The notes: a model not told the origin generated them from the sequence alone. A stretch of 15,569 bases of DNA from Minisyncoccota bacterium (GCA_938036275.1 CALHPI010000034.1:1-15569), one strand, 5' to 3'. Shown: positions 1 through 7,976, counted from the first letter of the stretch. Program-made: numbers and translations.

Positions 1-952
1 TTAATTTTTCATCGTAAGTTGGTTCTTTTAATAACCATAGATCAGGTGAAAAATTTTCTAAATTCATTGGAATAGCACAAATTAAAACTTCATCAAAAGA
101 ACATTTTTCTCTAACAGTTCCCCAAGAAAAATTGAATTTAACTTCATTATTAGGAGTGATAATTTGACTTTGCCAATTTTTATCTTTAAAAGAAACAAAA
201 ATTAATGTTTTGTCTTTATTCGTTAAAAGAGAATAATAAGGTTTAGCTTCTAAAAATACCGAAAAATCATTAGGGTTTGTTAAATCTAAAAGAAAAACAG
301 GGCTGTTTTTTTCGTAAATTAATAAGGAATTTTTTAAAGATTCTAACCTAGGATTTAGAATGCCCAAGTTCCTGATTTTCTTCACCCGACCATCTTCATA
401 AAAAGCTAGGTAGGATATATTTTTATTATTGTTAATATAAATAACTAATCCTTTCGGTGTAAAAATCAAATTTTTAGTAAATTGAGGTAGTTTATATAAG
501 GTATCGTTGTTTAAATTCAAAAAATTAAATCCTCTTCGAGTTTTAAAAACAAGATTTTTTTTATCAGATGATAATACTACTTCTTCAATTAAAGGTGAAC
601 GGTAGATTTCTTGGAAGGTTTGATTCTCCAAATTAAAATATTTAATAACCCGAGAATTTAAATCATAAACATAAAGCAGAGGGTAAGATAAATCGATATA
701 AAGGTATTCTTCTTTAAAAAGTAGAGAGTATGGCGATTGAGTTTCTGAAGTTAAAGGTTGTTTTGCTCCTTGCTGAGGAATAGGAACAACAGGAAGAGGC
801 GAGGGGATTATTTGACCTTTTTCTTGAAGAATGTTTTTTGTAAAAACATTTTTTCTTTCTTGTTTTTGTTTATTTTTAAAATAACCAGCAAATCCTATGC
901 CAATTATAACAATGACTAAAATTATTAAACCGATAATTAATTTTTGTTTCAT
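1..952 (-). CDS. Membrane-anchored extracytoplasmic protein, C-terminus beyond window edge
   Basis: An open frame runs from the ATG at 952 down to position 2 with no stop, giving at least 317 residues, so the C-terminus lies outside the window. The N-terminus is a classic anchor: MKQK, then a hydrophobic helix at about residues 5-23, then a basic stretch. A Pro/Gln-rich linker follows at about 45-72. The rest is beta-rich, with repeated aromatic/polar short strands such as LLFKEEYLYIDLSYPLLYVYD and LIFTPKGLVIYINN, which suggests a beta-propeller-like or similar beta fold outside the membrane. I do not recognise a named family. It follows the T4SS-like cluster on the same strand after a 103-bp gap and may be an accessory envelope component, but the gap holds its own promoter-like box. 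The reading frame is well supported; the function is not. Confidence 0.75.
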   Translation of the reverse strand, partial: MKQKLIIGLIILVIVIIGIGFAGYFKNKQKQERKNVFTKNILQEKGQIIPSPLPVVPIPQQGAKQPLTSETQSPYSLLFKEEYLYIDLSYPLLYVYDLNSRVIKYFNLENQTFQEIYRSPLIEEVVLSSDKKNLVFKTRRGFNFLNLNNDTLYKLPQFTKNLIFTPKGLVIYINNNKNISYLAFYEDGRVKKIRNLGILNPRLESLKNSLLIYEKNSPVFLLDLTNPNDFSVFLEAKPYYSLLTNKDKTLIFVSFKDKNWQSQIITPNNEVKFNFSWGTVREKCSFDEVLICAIPMNLENFSPDLWLLKEPTYDEKL

Positions 953-962
953 TTCTATAAAA

Positions 963-968
963 ATTATA
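963..968 (-). promoter_or_regulatory. Candidate -10 box for the anchored-protein gene
   Basis: On the minus strand a perfect TATAAT lies 10 nt upstream of the ATG at 952. A perfect TTGACA sits at 984-979, but the gap between the two is only 10 nt, so they are not a standard -35/-10 pair. If the TATAAT is used, transcription would start about 4 nt before the ATG. Confidence 0.35.
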
Positions 969-1055
969 CTAAAATAGATGTCAATTATTAACTTTTAACT
1001 TTACCGCTGATAAGCATTTACCGTTGCCTTGACAATTTGCCTTTCAAGATTTTAA

Positions 1056-1667
1056 TTATTCAATTTTTATATATTTGGAATCAACAGCTTTTTCGCGCGG
1101 AGAGTATCCAAAAACCTGGACCTTCAGAAAACCACTTTTAGCTGGTAAAACATTAACAGGTACTTCTTTTTCGTTGCTTACAAAAGTTCCGTCTAAATCC
1201 CACATAAATTGAATATTTTCTCCAGAAAAATTATCAAAAAGAACTGAAACAGAATCTTCTTGATTAAGTAATGTATCCAAGGGCAAAACAATTCCTTTAT
1301 GCTTTCTTACTATTTTAGCTACTGGTTGAGGTAAATTTATTCTCGATTCTAAATTATAAACTTTTTTCGTGGATAGTTGGTTAATCTTTAAATTTATTAA
1401 CAAATCAGAAAAAGCTTTATCTAATTTTATAAATAGCAAATTAGTTTTTGTTTGCAACGGATTTATCGAAAGATTGGGGAAAAGCCATCTATAATTGTAT
1501 AAACTAGGGTCGATGATTTTTTTATTTTTTGGGTCAATTATTTCCACACCAACAACAAACCCGCCATTACCTTTTCTAACACTAAAATAAGGCTGCAGTT
1601 GAGCTAAAGCAAAATTTATACTAATTAAAATTGTTATAAAAATAGCAACTATTATCTTTTTTATCAT
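1056..1667 (-). CDS. Small secreted protein of T4SS-like cluster, PKD-like C-terminal segment
   Basis: This 203-residue protein has a clear Sec signal peptide: MIKK, a hydrophobic core to about residue 19, and a likely cleavage after ALA at 20-22. The mature part is beta-rich. At about 153-160 it has FMWDLDG followed by a short strand pattern, reminiscent of PKD/Ig-like folds where a W-D-x-DG motif is typical; this is a weak fold inference. Its ATG overlaps the TGA of the VirB4 ATPase gene in an ATGA (1664-1667), so translation is probably coupled. The position suggests an extracytoplasmic partner of the T4SS-like channel. I do not recognise a named family, and no catalytic motif is visible. 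Confidence 0.8.
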   Translation of the reverse strand: MIKKIIVAIFITILISINFALAQLQPYFSVRKGNGGFVVGVEIIDPKNKKIIDPSLYNYRWLFPNLSINPLQTKTNLLFIKLDKAFSDLLINLKINQLSTKKVYNLESRINLPQPVAKIVRKHKGIVLPLDTLLNQEDSVSVLFDNFSGENIQFMWDLDGTFVSNEKEVPVNVLPAKSGFLKVQVFGYSPREKAVDSKYIKIE

Positions 1668-3457
1668 AACAAAGATTCTTTAGCTTTTTTTAAGGCAATT
1701 AGTTGTTCAGGTCTGGTTCTAATTATCTGATCTTCAGCATAAGAAGCTAAAATGTAAATCGGCACCCTTCTTGTTCCTACAATTAAAAGCCCCTCACCTC
1801 TTTCTGCCTGAAGTAAAAATTGTTTCTCTCCTTCAGAAAGAACAAAGACTTGATCGCAAAGATCAATAATAGCTGGCGCCTGTTTCATCAAAAAAACAAT
1901 CGCTGAATTAGTAATAATTGGTCGACCATAAGGTGAATTAAGAAAATCTTCAACATCTTGAGTAATATTGGTAACTGCTAAATTATATTTTCTTCCTCTT
2001 TTAATCACATTCAGTAAAAATTCGGCTCCAAAAGGTTGTTTCATAATCCACCAAGACTCATCAATCACCACCAACCTTTTTTTTCTTTCTCGGCGAACCC
2101 TATTTAGAATATAATTTAAGGCTACAAACATTCCCAAAGGTCGTAGAACTTCCGGTAAATCTTTCAAACCAAAAATGACCAATCTTCGATTTAATTCAAC
2201 TGTTGTTGGTTTGTTCAAAAAACCACTAAAATTTCCTTGCGTATAAGGATAAAAAAGTGCTGCCAGTTTTTGTCCTCCCTCTAAGCTATTTAGAATTCTT
2301 TCCAAGTCATTTAAAGTTGGAAATGTTTTTACTTCCGAAAAATCTCGGTCCGGCAAGATATTAAAAGAAGCATAAGTTTGATTAAGAGCTTGATCTAAAA
2401 GGGAAAGATCTTCAGCTGAAAGTTTTTCGCCGATAATCAGCTGGCAAAAATTAATTAAATCGGAAATATGTTCTTTATAAACATCGAGAGGTTCTTCATT
2501 AGGTAGCACCGGTGGTAGATCAAAAGGATTGAGATGGTTTTCTGATCTTAAAGAAAGAGAAATAAATGATCCATTATAAAGTTCAGCAATACTTTGATAT
2601 TCATTTTCCGGATCGAGAACTAAAACATCAGTTCCCATCATTAAATTTCTCATTATTTCCAATTTAGCCGTATAAGACTTACCAGCACCAGAACGAGCAA
2701 TGGTTACCAAATGAGGATTCTCATATTTCCATCTATCCAAAATAACCAAGCCGGCATTTTGCAAATTAACACCAAAAAATATTCCTGAATCATCAACTAG
2801 TTCTGAAGAAATAAAAGGAAAGAAAGATGCTGCCGATGAAGAATTAAGATGATAAATTGTTTTGATCTCGTCAGTTCCTAAAGGCATAGTCGTTAGAAAA
2901 GCATTTTTTTGTTGAAACATTATTGGTTTAGCGGTAATTAAAGAGCTTTCTAAAATTTTTAAAATTCTCTGTGTTCTCAATTCCAATTCTTTTTTATCAG
3001 GAGCAAAAATAGTTAGATAAAGACCAACCTGAAACATTTTTTCCTGGGCTTGAACTAATAAATCTCTGAGACTCTCAACATTTTTATAAGCTGTTTCTAA
3101 TTCTGGCGATCGAACTTTACCAGCTTCTTGCCTTTCGTAAACCTGAGCTTGAATTTTAGCTAATTGTTTTTCAAGTTGTTTTAAAACTCCAGCGGTTTCT
3201 AAGGGAGTAAAATAAATTGAGATATTAAAAACTTCGGTTAAATTGATAATGCTTTCTAACCAACCGGCAAAAAGAAAGGCTGGATAATCTAAAACTAAAA
3301 GAGACCTACCAAAAATATCGCCTATTTGAAAATAGTCAGTCATAAATTCAGCTCCAGGTGGTGCAATTAACTCCTTGATTCGATCAAATCCTTCAGCAGG
3401 AGCTGGTACCGGAACCTTAACAGTCTTCTTTTTTGCAAAAAAAGGTAGGTCAATCAT
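1664..3457 (-). CDS. virB4: VirB4/TraC-family T4SS ATPase, core domain
   Basis: This 597-residue cytoplasmic ATPase would energise assembly or transport by the T4SS-like apparatus. The Walker A motif is ARSGAGKS at about 254-261; its first Gly is replaced by Ala but GKS is intact. The VLDPENEY segment at about 279-287 and Walker B RLVVIDESWW at about 461-470 (D466, E467) are both typical of VirB4. NITQDVEDF at about 497-505 is the conserved post-Walker-B region. A coiled-coil-like stretch lies at about 88-140. Most single-chain VirB4 proteins are about 800 residues; the N-terminal domain missing here matches the separate gene just upstream (3454-4083). ATGA overlaps join it to both neighbours. 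Family assignment is secure. Whether it moves DNA or protein cannot be told. Confidence 0.95.
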   Translation of the reverse strand: MIDLPFFAKKKTVKVPVPAPAEGFDRIKELIAPPGAEFMTDYFQIGDIFGRSLLVLDYPAFLFAGWLESIINLTEVFNISIYFTPLETAGVLKQLEKQLAKIQAQVYERQEAGKVRSPELETAYKNVESLRDLLVQAQEKMFQVGLYLTIFAPDKKELELRTQRILKILESSLITAKPIMFQQKNAFLTTMPLGTDEIKTIYHLNSSSAASFFPFISSELVDDSGIFFGVNLQNAGLVILDRWKYENPHLVTIARSGAGKSYTAKLEIMRNLMMGTDVLVLDPENEYQSIAELYNGSFISLSLRSENHLNPFDLPPVLPNEEPLDVYKEHISDLINFCQLIIGEKLSAEDLSLLDQALNQTYASFNILPDRDFSEVKTFPTLNDLERILNSLEGGQKLAALFYPYTQGNFSGFLNKPTTVELNRRLVIFGLKDLPEVLRPLGMFVALNYILNRVRRERKKRLVVIDESWWIMKQPFGAEFLLNVIKRGRKYNLAVTNITQDVEDFLNSPYGRPIITNSAIVFLMKQAPAIIDLCDQVFVLSEGEKQFLLQAERGEGLLIVGTRRVPIYILASYAEDQIIRTRPEQLIALKKAKESLL

Positions 3458-4083
3458 TGAATCTCAGCTAATTTTTCAATTATTGGTCGGGGAATCTGTC
3501 CCCATTTCAAATTAGGATTAAAAGTTTCAAACAAAAGCTCGATCAGTTCTTTATCTTCTAATCTTTTAACTGTTAAACCAATATTCGCTAAAGCCTGGCT
3601 AACATAAGCAACCCGAGTTTCTAATTGTTCTAATTTCATTTTTAAAGGCTCTTCAGGAATCTCTTTTTGCTGGAAACGTTTTAATGGACCAAAACTTATT
3701 TCCAAAGGATCATAAGGAACAACAACTAAAAATATTTTTTCCATAATTTGATGATTTTCAAGATAGTCTTCTAAAAAGCTTATATATTCTTCTAACTGGA
3801 ATTTAATTAAAGGATCTTTTTCATCCTCTAATCTTAAATGTAAAATTTTTAGATAATCATTAATATTTTCTAAGCGTGAGAGAACCATAATCTCAACAGA
3901 AAAATCTAAGCCATCAAGAAAACTTTTAAATTGGGAAATAACTATTCCTTGTTCCTTTTCTGATAAAAGACTGAAGTTAAGACCGCTAATTTCTAAAATA
4001 GCTCGAAGACCACCCGATTCTAAAATTAAAGCACCATTTTTAATATCCTTGATTTTAATTAAGTTATATGTTGGTAAAATCAT
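3454..4083 (-). CDS. Free-standing TraC/VirB4 N-terminal-like domain
   Basis: This 209-residue soluble protein resembles the N-terminal region of TraC/VirB4 proteins. The opening segment (residues 10-35: IKIKDIKNGALILESGG, then RAILEISGLNF) is the pattern seen there, followed by a predicted ferredoxin-like alternation of strands and helices and LVVVPYD at about 119-125. There is no Walker motif, so it is not an ATPase alone. Lying directly upstream of the ATPase core, with ATGA overlaps on both sides (4080-4083 and 3454-3457), it probably forms one functional VirB4 unit with that core. Split arrangements of this kind are familiar in Patescibacteria. The similarity is read by eye and should be treated as probable. 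Confidence 0.75.
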   Translation of the reverse strand: MILPTYNLIKIKDIKNGALILESGGLRAILEISGLNFSLLSEKEQGIVISQFKSFLDGLDFSVEIMVLSRLENINDYLKILHLRLEDEKDPLIKFQLEEYISFLEDYLENHQIMEKIFLVVVPYDPLEISFGPLKRFQQKEIPEEPLKMKLEQLETRVAYVSQALANIGLTVKRLEDKELIELLFETFNPNLKWGQIPRPIIEKLAEIQ

Positions 4084-4649
4084 TTCTTTAAGCTTCGATA
4101 AAATTTAATATAAGGAAACAGGCGATAGGGATTTTTCGGATTAACTAAGTGGCGATGAACAATTCGAGAAATCTCTTCAGTTTGAAGAGCCATCGGTTCA
4201 TTTAAAGAAATTGTTAATTTTTCACGAAAATGGGGAGCAACTTCAGGATATGTAATCTCAAAAGTTACTTGATCACCATAAATTTTTCTTTCTCTTTTTT
4301 GAATTTGGGGTAAAGCAATTTCAGGTTCTTTACTTTCAGGAATTTCAATTTCCTTATAGGTTAATCTTTCTATTCTTTGCCAAGCAAATTTTTTGCTCTT
4401 AAAAAAGAAATCTAAAACATCTGGTACGATAAACATAAATGGTTTGCCATTAATATAAATAAAAGTAAAAAGAAAAGCTATGCTAAAAGATATTAAACCA
4501 AATATTAAACCGGCTAACTGATTGATTTTAAAAATAAAAAAACTTAAAATGAAAGCTCCTAAGAGAGCAAATAATTGTCTAAAAGTCAAAAGACCAGCTA
4601 ATCTGTCTTCAATAGTAATAAATTTAGGAACACCATATTTTATAACCAT
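4080..4649 (-). CDS. PrgI-family inner-membrane protein (VirB3-like)
   Basis: This 189-residue protein begins with the pattern expected of the PrgI family: YGVPKFITIEDRLAG, then LTFRQLFALLGAFILSF. Two closely spaced transmembrane helices lie at about 24-41 and 43-65, followed by the family-like FFFKSKKFAWQR at about 81-92 and a charged cytoplasmic tail of about 95 residues. PrgI proteins take the VirB3 place beside VirB4 in Gram-positive and CPR T4SS loci. Here it lies immediately upstream of the split VirB4 pair, overlapping by ATGA. The start at 4649 fits the N-terminal motif; no strong Shine-Dalgarno sequence precedes it. Confidence 0.88.
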   Translation of the reverse strand: MVIKYGVPKFITIEDRLAGLLTFRQLFALLGAFILSFFIFKINQLAGLIFGLISFSIAFLFTFIYINGKPFMFIVPDVLDFFFKSKKFAWQRIERLTYKEIEIPESKEPEIALPQIQKRERKIYGDQVTFEITYPEVAPHFREKLTISLNEPMALQTEEISRIVHRHLVNPKNPYRLFPYIKFYRSLKK

Positions 4650-4661
4650 AATTTTATTTTA

Positions 4662-5231
4662 TCATAAATTAGACAAATCTAACAGGTTTTTATCTTCTTC
4701 AGACTTTTCTTCAGCCTTCTTTTTTCTGATAATGATTGTTCCTTCCGATAATGATGATGGTGGTGGTGGCGGTGATATCTCTTTGATTGGTTGCCAACTG
4801 ATAGTTATTTTTTTCTCCGGAGACTGCGTATCTTTATCTTTTTCCTCAGCTTTTAAAATTTCTTTCATTAACTCTAAATATCTTTTTTCCTTTTCTTCAA
4901 AAGTTTCTTCTTCATTAATTTTTGCACCAACTTCTTCAGTTTTTGTAACAACTTCTTCTTGCCAAAGCTCATCAATTTTTCCTCGCCATTTTTTTTCAAA
5001 ATAATCTAAAAATTCATTAAGTTTGCTTTCCTCTAAAAAATTAAGCCAATTCTTAGCACTTTCTTTAAAATTATCTCCTTTTTTATTTGTCTTTAAAAGA
5101 TCATTAATGAAAGCTATAAGGCGAGACATATTTTCGCCTTCCCAAGTTAAACCTAAAAAAGAAGCAATATCTTCAATAAATCGGTCATAATCTTGACTCA
5201 GAAAAAAATTTGTTACTTTCTGAGGTATCAT
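4662..5231 (-). CDS. Acidic cytoplasmic protein of unknown function in T4SS-like operon
   Basis: I do not recognise this 189-residue protein. It has no signal peptide or transmembrane helix. The N-terminal 90 residues look alpha-helical. A strongly charged Glu/Lys-rich stretch at about 98-138 is probably coiled coil. It is followed by a low-complexity linker with five prolines (ISPPPPPSSL, about 152-161) and a basic KKK segment before an acidic tail. It starts one base after the virB6-like stop and lies 12 bp before the PrgI gene, so it is embedded in the operon. This context suggests a cytoplasmic adaptor or regulator of the secretion machine, which is inference only. A long frame on the opposite strand here is a shadow. 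Confidence 0.75.
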   Translation of the reverse strand: MIPQKVTNFFLSQDYDRFIEDIASFLGLTWEGENMSRLIAFINDLLKTNKKGDNFKESAKNWLNFLEESKLNEFLDYFEKKWRGKIDELWQEEVVTKTEEVGAKINEEETFEEKEKRYLELMKEILKAEEKDKDTQSPEKKITISWQPIKEISPPPPPSSLSEGTIIIRKKKAEEKSEEDKNLLDLSNL

Positions 5232-5232
5232 T

Positions 5233-7545
5233 TTAAGTTATTTCTTCTAAAATAATAGCTTCCATTTTATTTTTTAATTCCGGAGTCAAAATATTGCCAA
5301 TTTCATTAATTTCCGCATCACTCAATTTGCTTAAAGCCACTCTTAAAGGATCACCTTTTGGTTTGCTAGCTAAACTATTGATGATTATTTTTGGTTCTTT
5401 AGTTTTTTTAAGGGTTAAGTAAAAAACACGGGTAGCATCAATATTATAAATATTGAAAAGTTTATTCAATTCATCTGTTTTTAACCAAGCTTGCTCACTT
5501 AATTGCGACAAAGCATCGCTTACTTCTTGAACTGATTGATTCACTAAACCTTCAATTAAACCCTGGCTTAAGCTGTTAAGCGTTTTTCTTAAAGGATGAT
5601 CCTTAGATTGGGAGGTAATAAAATTTCTTACCGTATCTTTAGCAAGAATTTCAAGACTGTGACTATCGGTTAATTCCTTCATTGTTTTATCAGTAAAACT
5701 ACTTATAACATCAGAAGATAGCTTGGCATAAGTAGAAAGAACATTTTCATCCTGCCAGATGTTGATTAAAGTTTGTTTATTCATTTTTTCTATTTGATCA
5801 ATGAATTTATCTCTTAATTCCGGAGAAGCTTGGGGTCCACCAACAATAGAGATAATATTTGGATCAGTTGCTATCTTACTAAAAGCTTGACGATCCATTT
5901 TACCAAAATCCTCGCTGATCTGTTTAAAAACATAAGGCGTGGTGCTGGTTTTTTGAAATAAATTTGCTAAGTCACGAGTAAGTTGTTGTACCTTCCCTGA
6001 ATCTGTTTCTTTTTTTAATTGTTCTTCAATTGTTGCAAAATGACTTCTTCTTAACTCTGCTTCAGTTTTAAATACTTTTTCAACCATTCGACTACCAATT
6101 TCTTCAACCGGCTTGCCAATTGTTCCACTTACCCAATTTCTCCAACCTAATGTTCCACCAGCACCAGCTCTTTGGCGAATCCACTTTCCAGTTGATTGAA
6201 GTCTTTTGCCAATTCGACCTTCAGCTGCGCCCATTAAGCCTCGACTCGCAAGCATGCCTGCACCAACTAAAACTCCCATTGCAAAATATCGACTTTTTTC
6301 ACCAATATTCCCGGCTAAACGAACAGCAATGAAAATGGCTAAAATATACCAAGCCACCATAAAAATGAGAACAATTATAAATTGGGCCAATTCGTTAAAA
6401 CGGCCCAAGTTCGAGTTACTTAACTGAGACCAGGTTTCTTTTTGAATAACATTACCAATTATTACTAAAATAGCAAAAACAGGAACCACCAAAAGCCATT
6501 GAATAAAACCGTTTATCCATTTTTCAAACAATCTTAGATTTTGAGTTAAACTGGCAAGAGGTCCTCTTGATTCGGGAATTACTAAAGTAGCGACTGCCAA
6601 TGAAGAAATACCAGCATATATAATGATAAAAATATAACGAGCAAAAAGAATAGCGGCAGTAATAATTAAAATCAAAAAAATTATCATTTGAACGATAACT
6701 ATAAAAATATAGGCAAGAATTGTAGCCGCTGATTGATTAATATATCTAATTATTTCATTGTTAAAGTTATCGTCATTTGTTATATTATCTATTTTTTTTA
6801 TTTCTATTTCCTGTGCATTTGAAAATGACTTCTCAACCATCTCAAAAGGATCTTTTGGCCACAATGAAGCAACCATAATTGTGCCAATTTTTTTTGATTC
6901 TCCACCGGTTAGTCCTTTTTCTAAAGCATCTACAATACTAAAAAGTTCTTTAACGAAAAGAAAAGTAAAATTGATTAACAAAGCTACTAAAATAATTTTA
7001 AAAATCAGTCTTTTAGCAGTTGCATCATCGCCAAAAAGCCATTGAAAACCAGCAATTAAAGCTGAAAAAACTAACAGAATATAGGCTAAATTTTTAAAGA
7101 TGTTCCAGATAATAGTCACTGGAGATGTGTTATCTGTTCCCTGAAAAGGATTTAATTGGGAAATAGTATCAACTATAGGAGCCAAAATATAAGTATTAAT
7201 TAAATAAAAAATTTGGAAGATAAGCCAAGTGATTAATTTAACAATAAAAACAATAACAAAAAAGATAGCTTTTATTATAATTCCAAGGAGTTTTTTAGTA
7301 AGAAACTCGTAAATGTCAGATAAGATAGGGATGTTAGTGGTAGGTATGTTAATCCCTGGGAAGATAGGTATGTTAATCTCTGTGCCGCTATATGGATTAG
7401 CGAGTTCATTTTCTTGCGGTACATAAATATCACCTTGAGCTTTGGTTTTGTTAATGGGTAGAAAAACAACAAATAACAAAAGTAAGCTTAAAAGTAAGAT
7501 TGTTTTTCTTTTAAATACTCTTTTTAAAAATTTTTTGCTAAACAT
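5233..7545 (-). CDS. VirB6/TrbL-like polytopic membrane protein with helical C-terminal domain
   Basis: This 770-residue protein appears to be the channel or scaffold subunit of the T4SS-like machine. A basic N-terminus and hydrophobic helix (about 14-30) end in TKAQ, probably a cleaved signal peptide. A short linker with repeated NIPI motifs follows (about 57-75). Hydrophobic segments lie at about 84-123, 150-170, 179-200, 271-325, 342-365 and 386-411, then a Gly/Ala-rich helix near 420-440, matching VirB6/TrbL layout. The last ~330 residues are soluble and helical, and contain a repeated PLRxxLxxLS motif (about 651-660 and 733-742). It lies 39 bp downstream of tRNA-Thr with no promoter evident between. 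A seven-codon ORF (ATG at 7561, stop at 7538-7540) overlaps its start. The subunit assignment rests on topology and neighbours rather than a signature motif. Confidence 0.85.
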   Translation of the reverse strand: MFSKKFLKRVFKRKTILLLSLLLLFVVFLPINKTKAQGDIYVPQENELANPYSGTEINIPIFPGINIPTTNIPILSDIYEFLTKKLLGIIIKAIFFVIVFIVKLITWLIFQIFYLINTYILAPIVDTISQLNPFQGTDNTSPVTIIWNIFKNLAYILLVFSALIAGFQWLFGDDATAKRLIFKIILVALLINFTFLFVKELFSIVDALEKGLTGGESKKIGTIMVASLWPKDPFEMVEKSFSNAQEIEIKKIDNITNDDNFNNEIIRYINQSAATILAYIFIVIVQMIIFLILIITAAILFARYIFIIIYAGISSLAVATLVIPESRGPLASLTQNLRLFEKWINGFIQWLLVVPVFAILVIIGNVIQKETWSQLSNSNLGRFNELAQFIIVLIFMVAWYILAIFIAVRLAGNIGEKSRYFAMGVLVGAGMLASRGLMGAAEGRIGKRLQSTGKWIRQRAGAGGTLGWRNWVSGTIGKPVEEIGSRMVEKVFKTEAELRRSHFATIEEQLKKETDSGKVQQLTRDLANLFQKTSTTPYVFKQISEDFGKMDRQAFSKIATDPNIISIVGGPQASPELRDKFIDQIEKMNKQTLINIWQDENVLSTYAKLSSDVISSFTDKTMKELTDSHSLEILAKDTVRNFITSQSKDHPLRKTLNSLSQGLIEGLVNQSVQEVSDALSQLSEQAWLKTDELNKLFNIYNIDATRVFYLTLKKTKEPKIIINSLASKPKGDPLRVALSKLSDAEINEIGNILTPELKNKMEAIILEEIT
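7319..7381 (-). repeat. Short imperfect repeats encoding NIPI motifs
   Basis: Three copies of a GATGTTA/TATGTTA-centred unit, two of them within the longer match GATAGGTATGTTAATC (plus-strand sense), lie in the virB6-like gene just after its signal peptide. They encode IPI, INIP and NIPI segments of an extracytoplasmic linker. Spacing is irregular and copies are few, so this is a local duplication rather than a minisatellite. Confidence 0.45.
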
Positions 7546-7584
7546 TTTCTAAAAAATTCATTGCGAACTCAAACTCTTAATTTA

Positions 7585-7656
7585 AGCCGAGGACGGGAAT
7601 CGAACCCGCAGCCTGACGCTTACGAAGCGCCTGCTCTACCGTTGAGCTACCTCGGC
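7585..7656 (-). tRNA. tRNA-Thr (anticodon CGU)
   Basis: The minus strand folds as a standard cloverleaf. The acceptor stem is GCCGAGG/CCTCGGC, the D-stem GCTC/GAGC and the anticodon stem GGCGC/GCGTC. The loop TTCGTAA gives anticodon CGT, reading ACG codons. The T-arm is GCGGG-TTCGATT-CCCGT. The discriminator base is U, and CCA is not encoded (TAA follows). It lies 2 bp after the ftsB-like stop codon and 39 bp before the virB6-like start, so it is probably cut out of a longer transcript. A protein-like frame across it on the plus strand is a false ORF. Confidence 0.96.
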
Positions 7657-7658
7657 AA

Positions 7659-7976
7659 TTATTTAAAAATAGGTAAGGTGGTCATTTTCAGCAGTTCCTC
7701 AGAAACTAAAATCACTTTTTCTCCTTCTAAAGACTCACCAAATTTATCTTTTTTCTCTTTTTCTAAATTAAGAGGGTGTTTTAAAGAAAAAACTTGTTTT
7801 TGAAGATCAAGACTTTCTTTTTGGGTTTTCTTTAAATTTTGCTCAATAAATTTTAATTCCTGTTTATAAACTAAATTTTTTTTATATTCACGAAAATATT
7901 CATAAGCAACAAAAACTACTAAAATAAACAAAATTAAACTAGTAATTTTCCAAATATTAAATCTGGATGTTTTCAT
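7659..7976 (-). CDS. ftsB: FtsB/DivIC-like septum formation protein
   Basis: This 105-residue bitopic membrane protein has a short cytoplasmic N-terminus, one transmembrane helix at about 10-25, then a coiled coil at about 28-66. A C-terminal segment (KDKFGESLEGEKVILV, about 76-91) matches the pattern after the coiled coil in FtsB/DivIC proteins. These bridge FtsL and FtsQ-type partners at the division site. The length is normal for the family. The start at 7976 lies inside the upstream yraN-like gene, giving a 20-bp overlap that suggests translational coupling. FtsB, DivIC and FtsL-type proteins are hard to separate by sequence alone, so the symbol is a best guess. Confidence 0.8.
   Translation of the reverse strand: MKTSRFNIWKITSLILFILVVFVAYEYFREYKKNLVYKQELKFIEQNLKKTQKESLDLQKQVFSLKHPLNLEKEKKDKFGESLEGEKVILVSEELLKMTTLPIFK

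Noticed and set aside
1029..1048. CTTGA/TCAAG inverted repeat as a terminator after the secretion operon
   Set aside because: The stem is only 5 bp with an 11-nt loop and has no U-tract on the minus strand.
1029..1057. TTGACA on the plus strand at 1029-1034 as a promoter
   Set aside because: There is no TATAAT-like box at the right spacing and no plus-strand gene downstream.
4522..5004. 160-codon plus-strand ORF
   Set aside because: It lies opposite the PrgI gene and the acidic-protein gene, is low-complexity and Ser/Phe-rich, and has no start signal; the minus-strand genes explain the region.
7275..7472. 65-codon minus-strand ORF with LTYLSSQGLTYLPLTSLSYL repeats
   Set aside because: It is an out-of-frame reading of the NIPI repeat region of the virB6-like gene.
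7561..7803. Plus-strand ORF of 80 codons with an ESNPQPDAYEAPALP-type sequence
   Set aside because: This is the well-known false peptide produced by translating antisense through a tRNA gene; it covers tRNA-Thr and then the ftsB-like gene.
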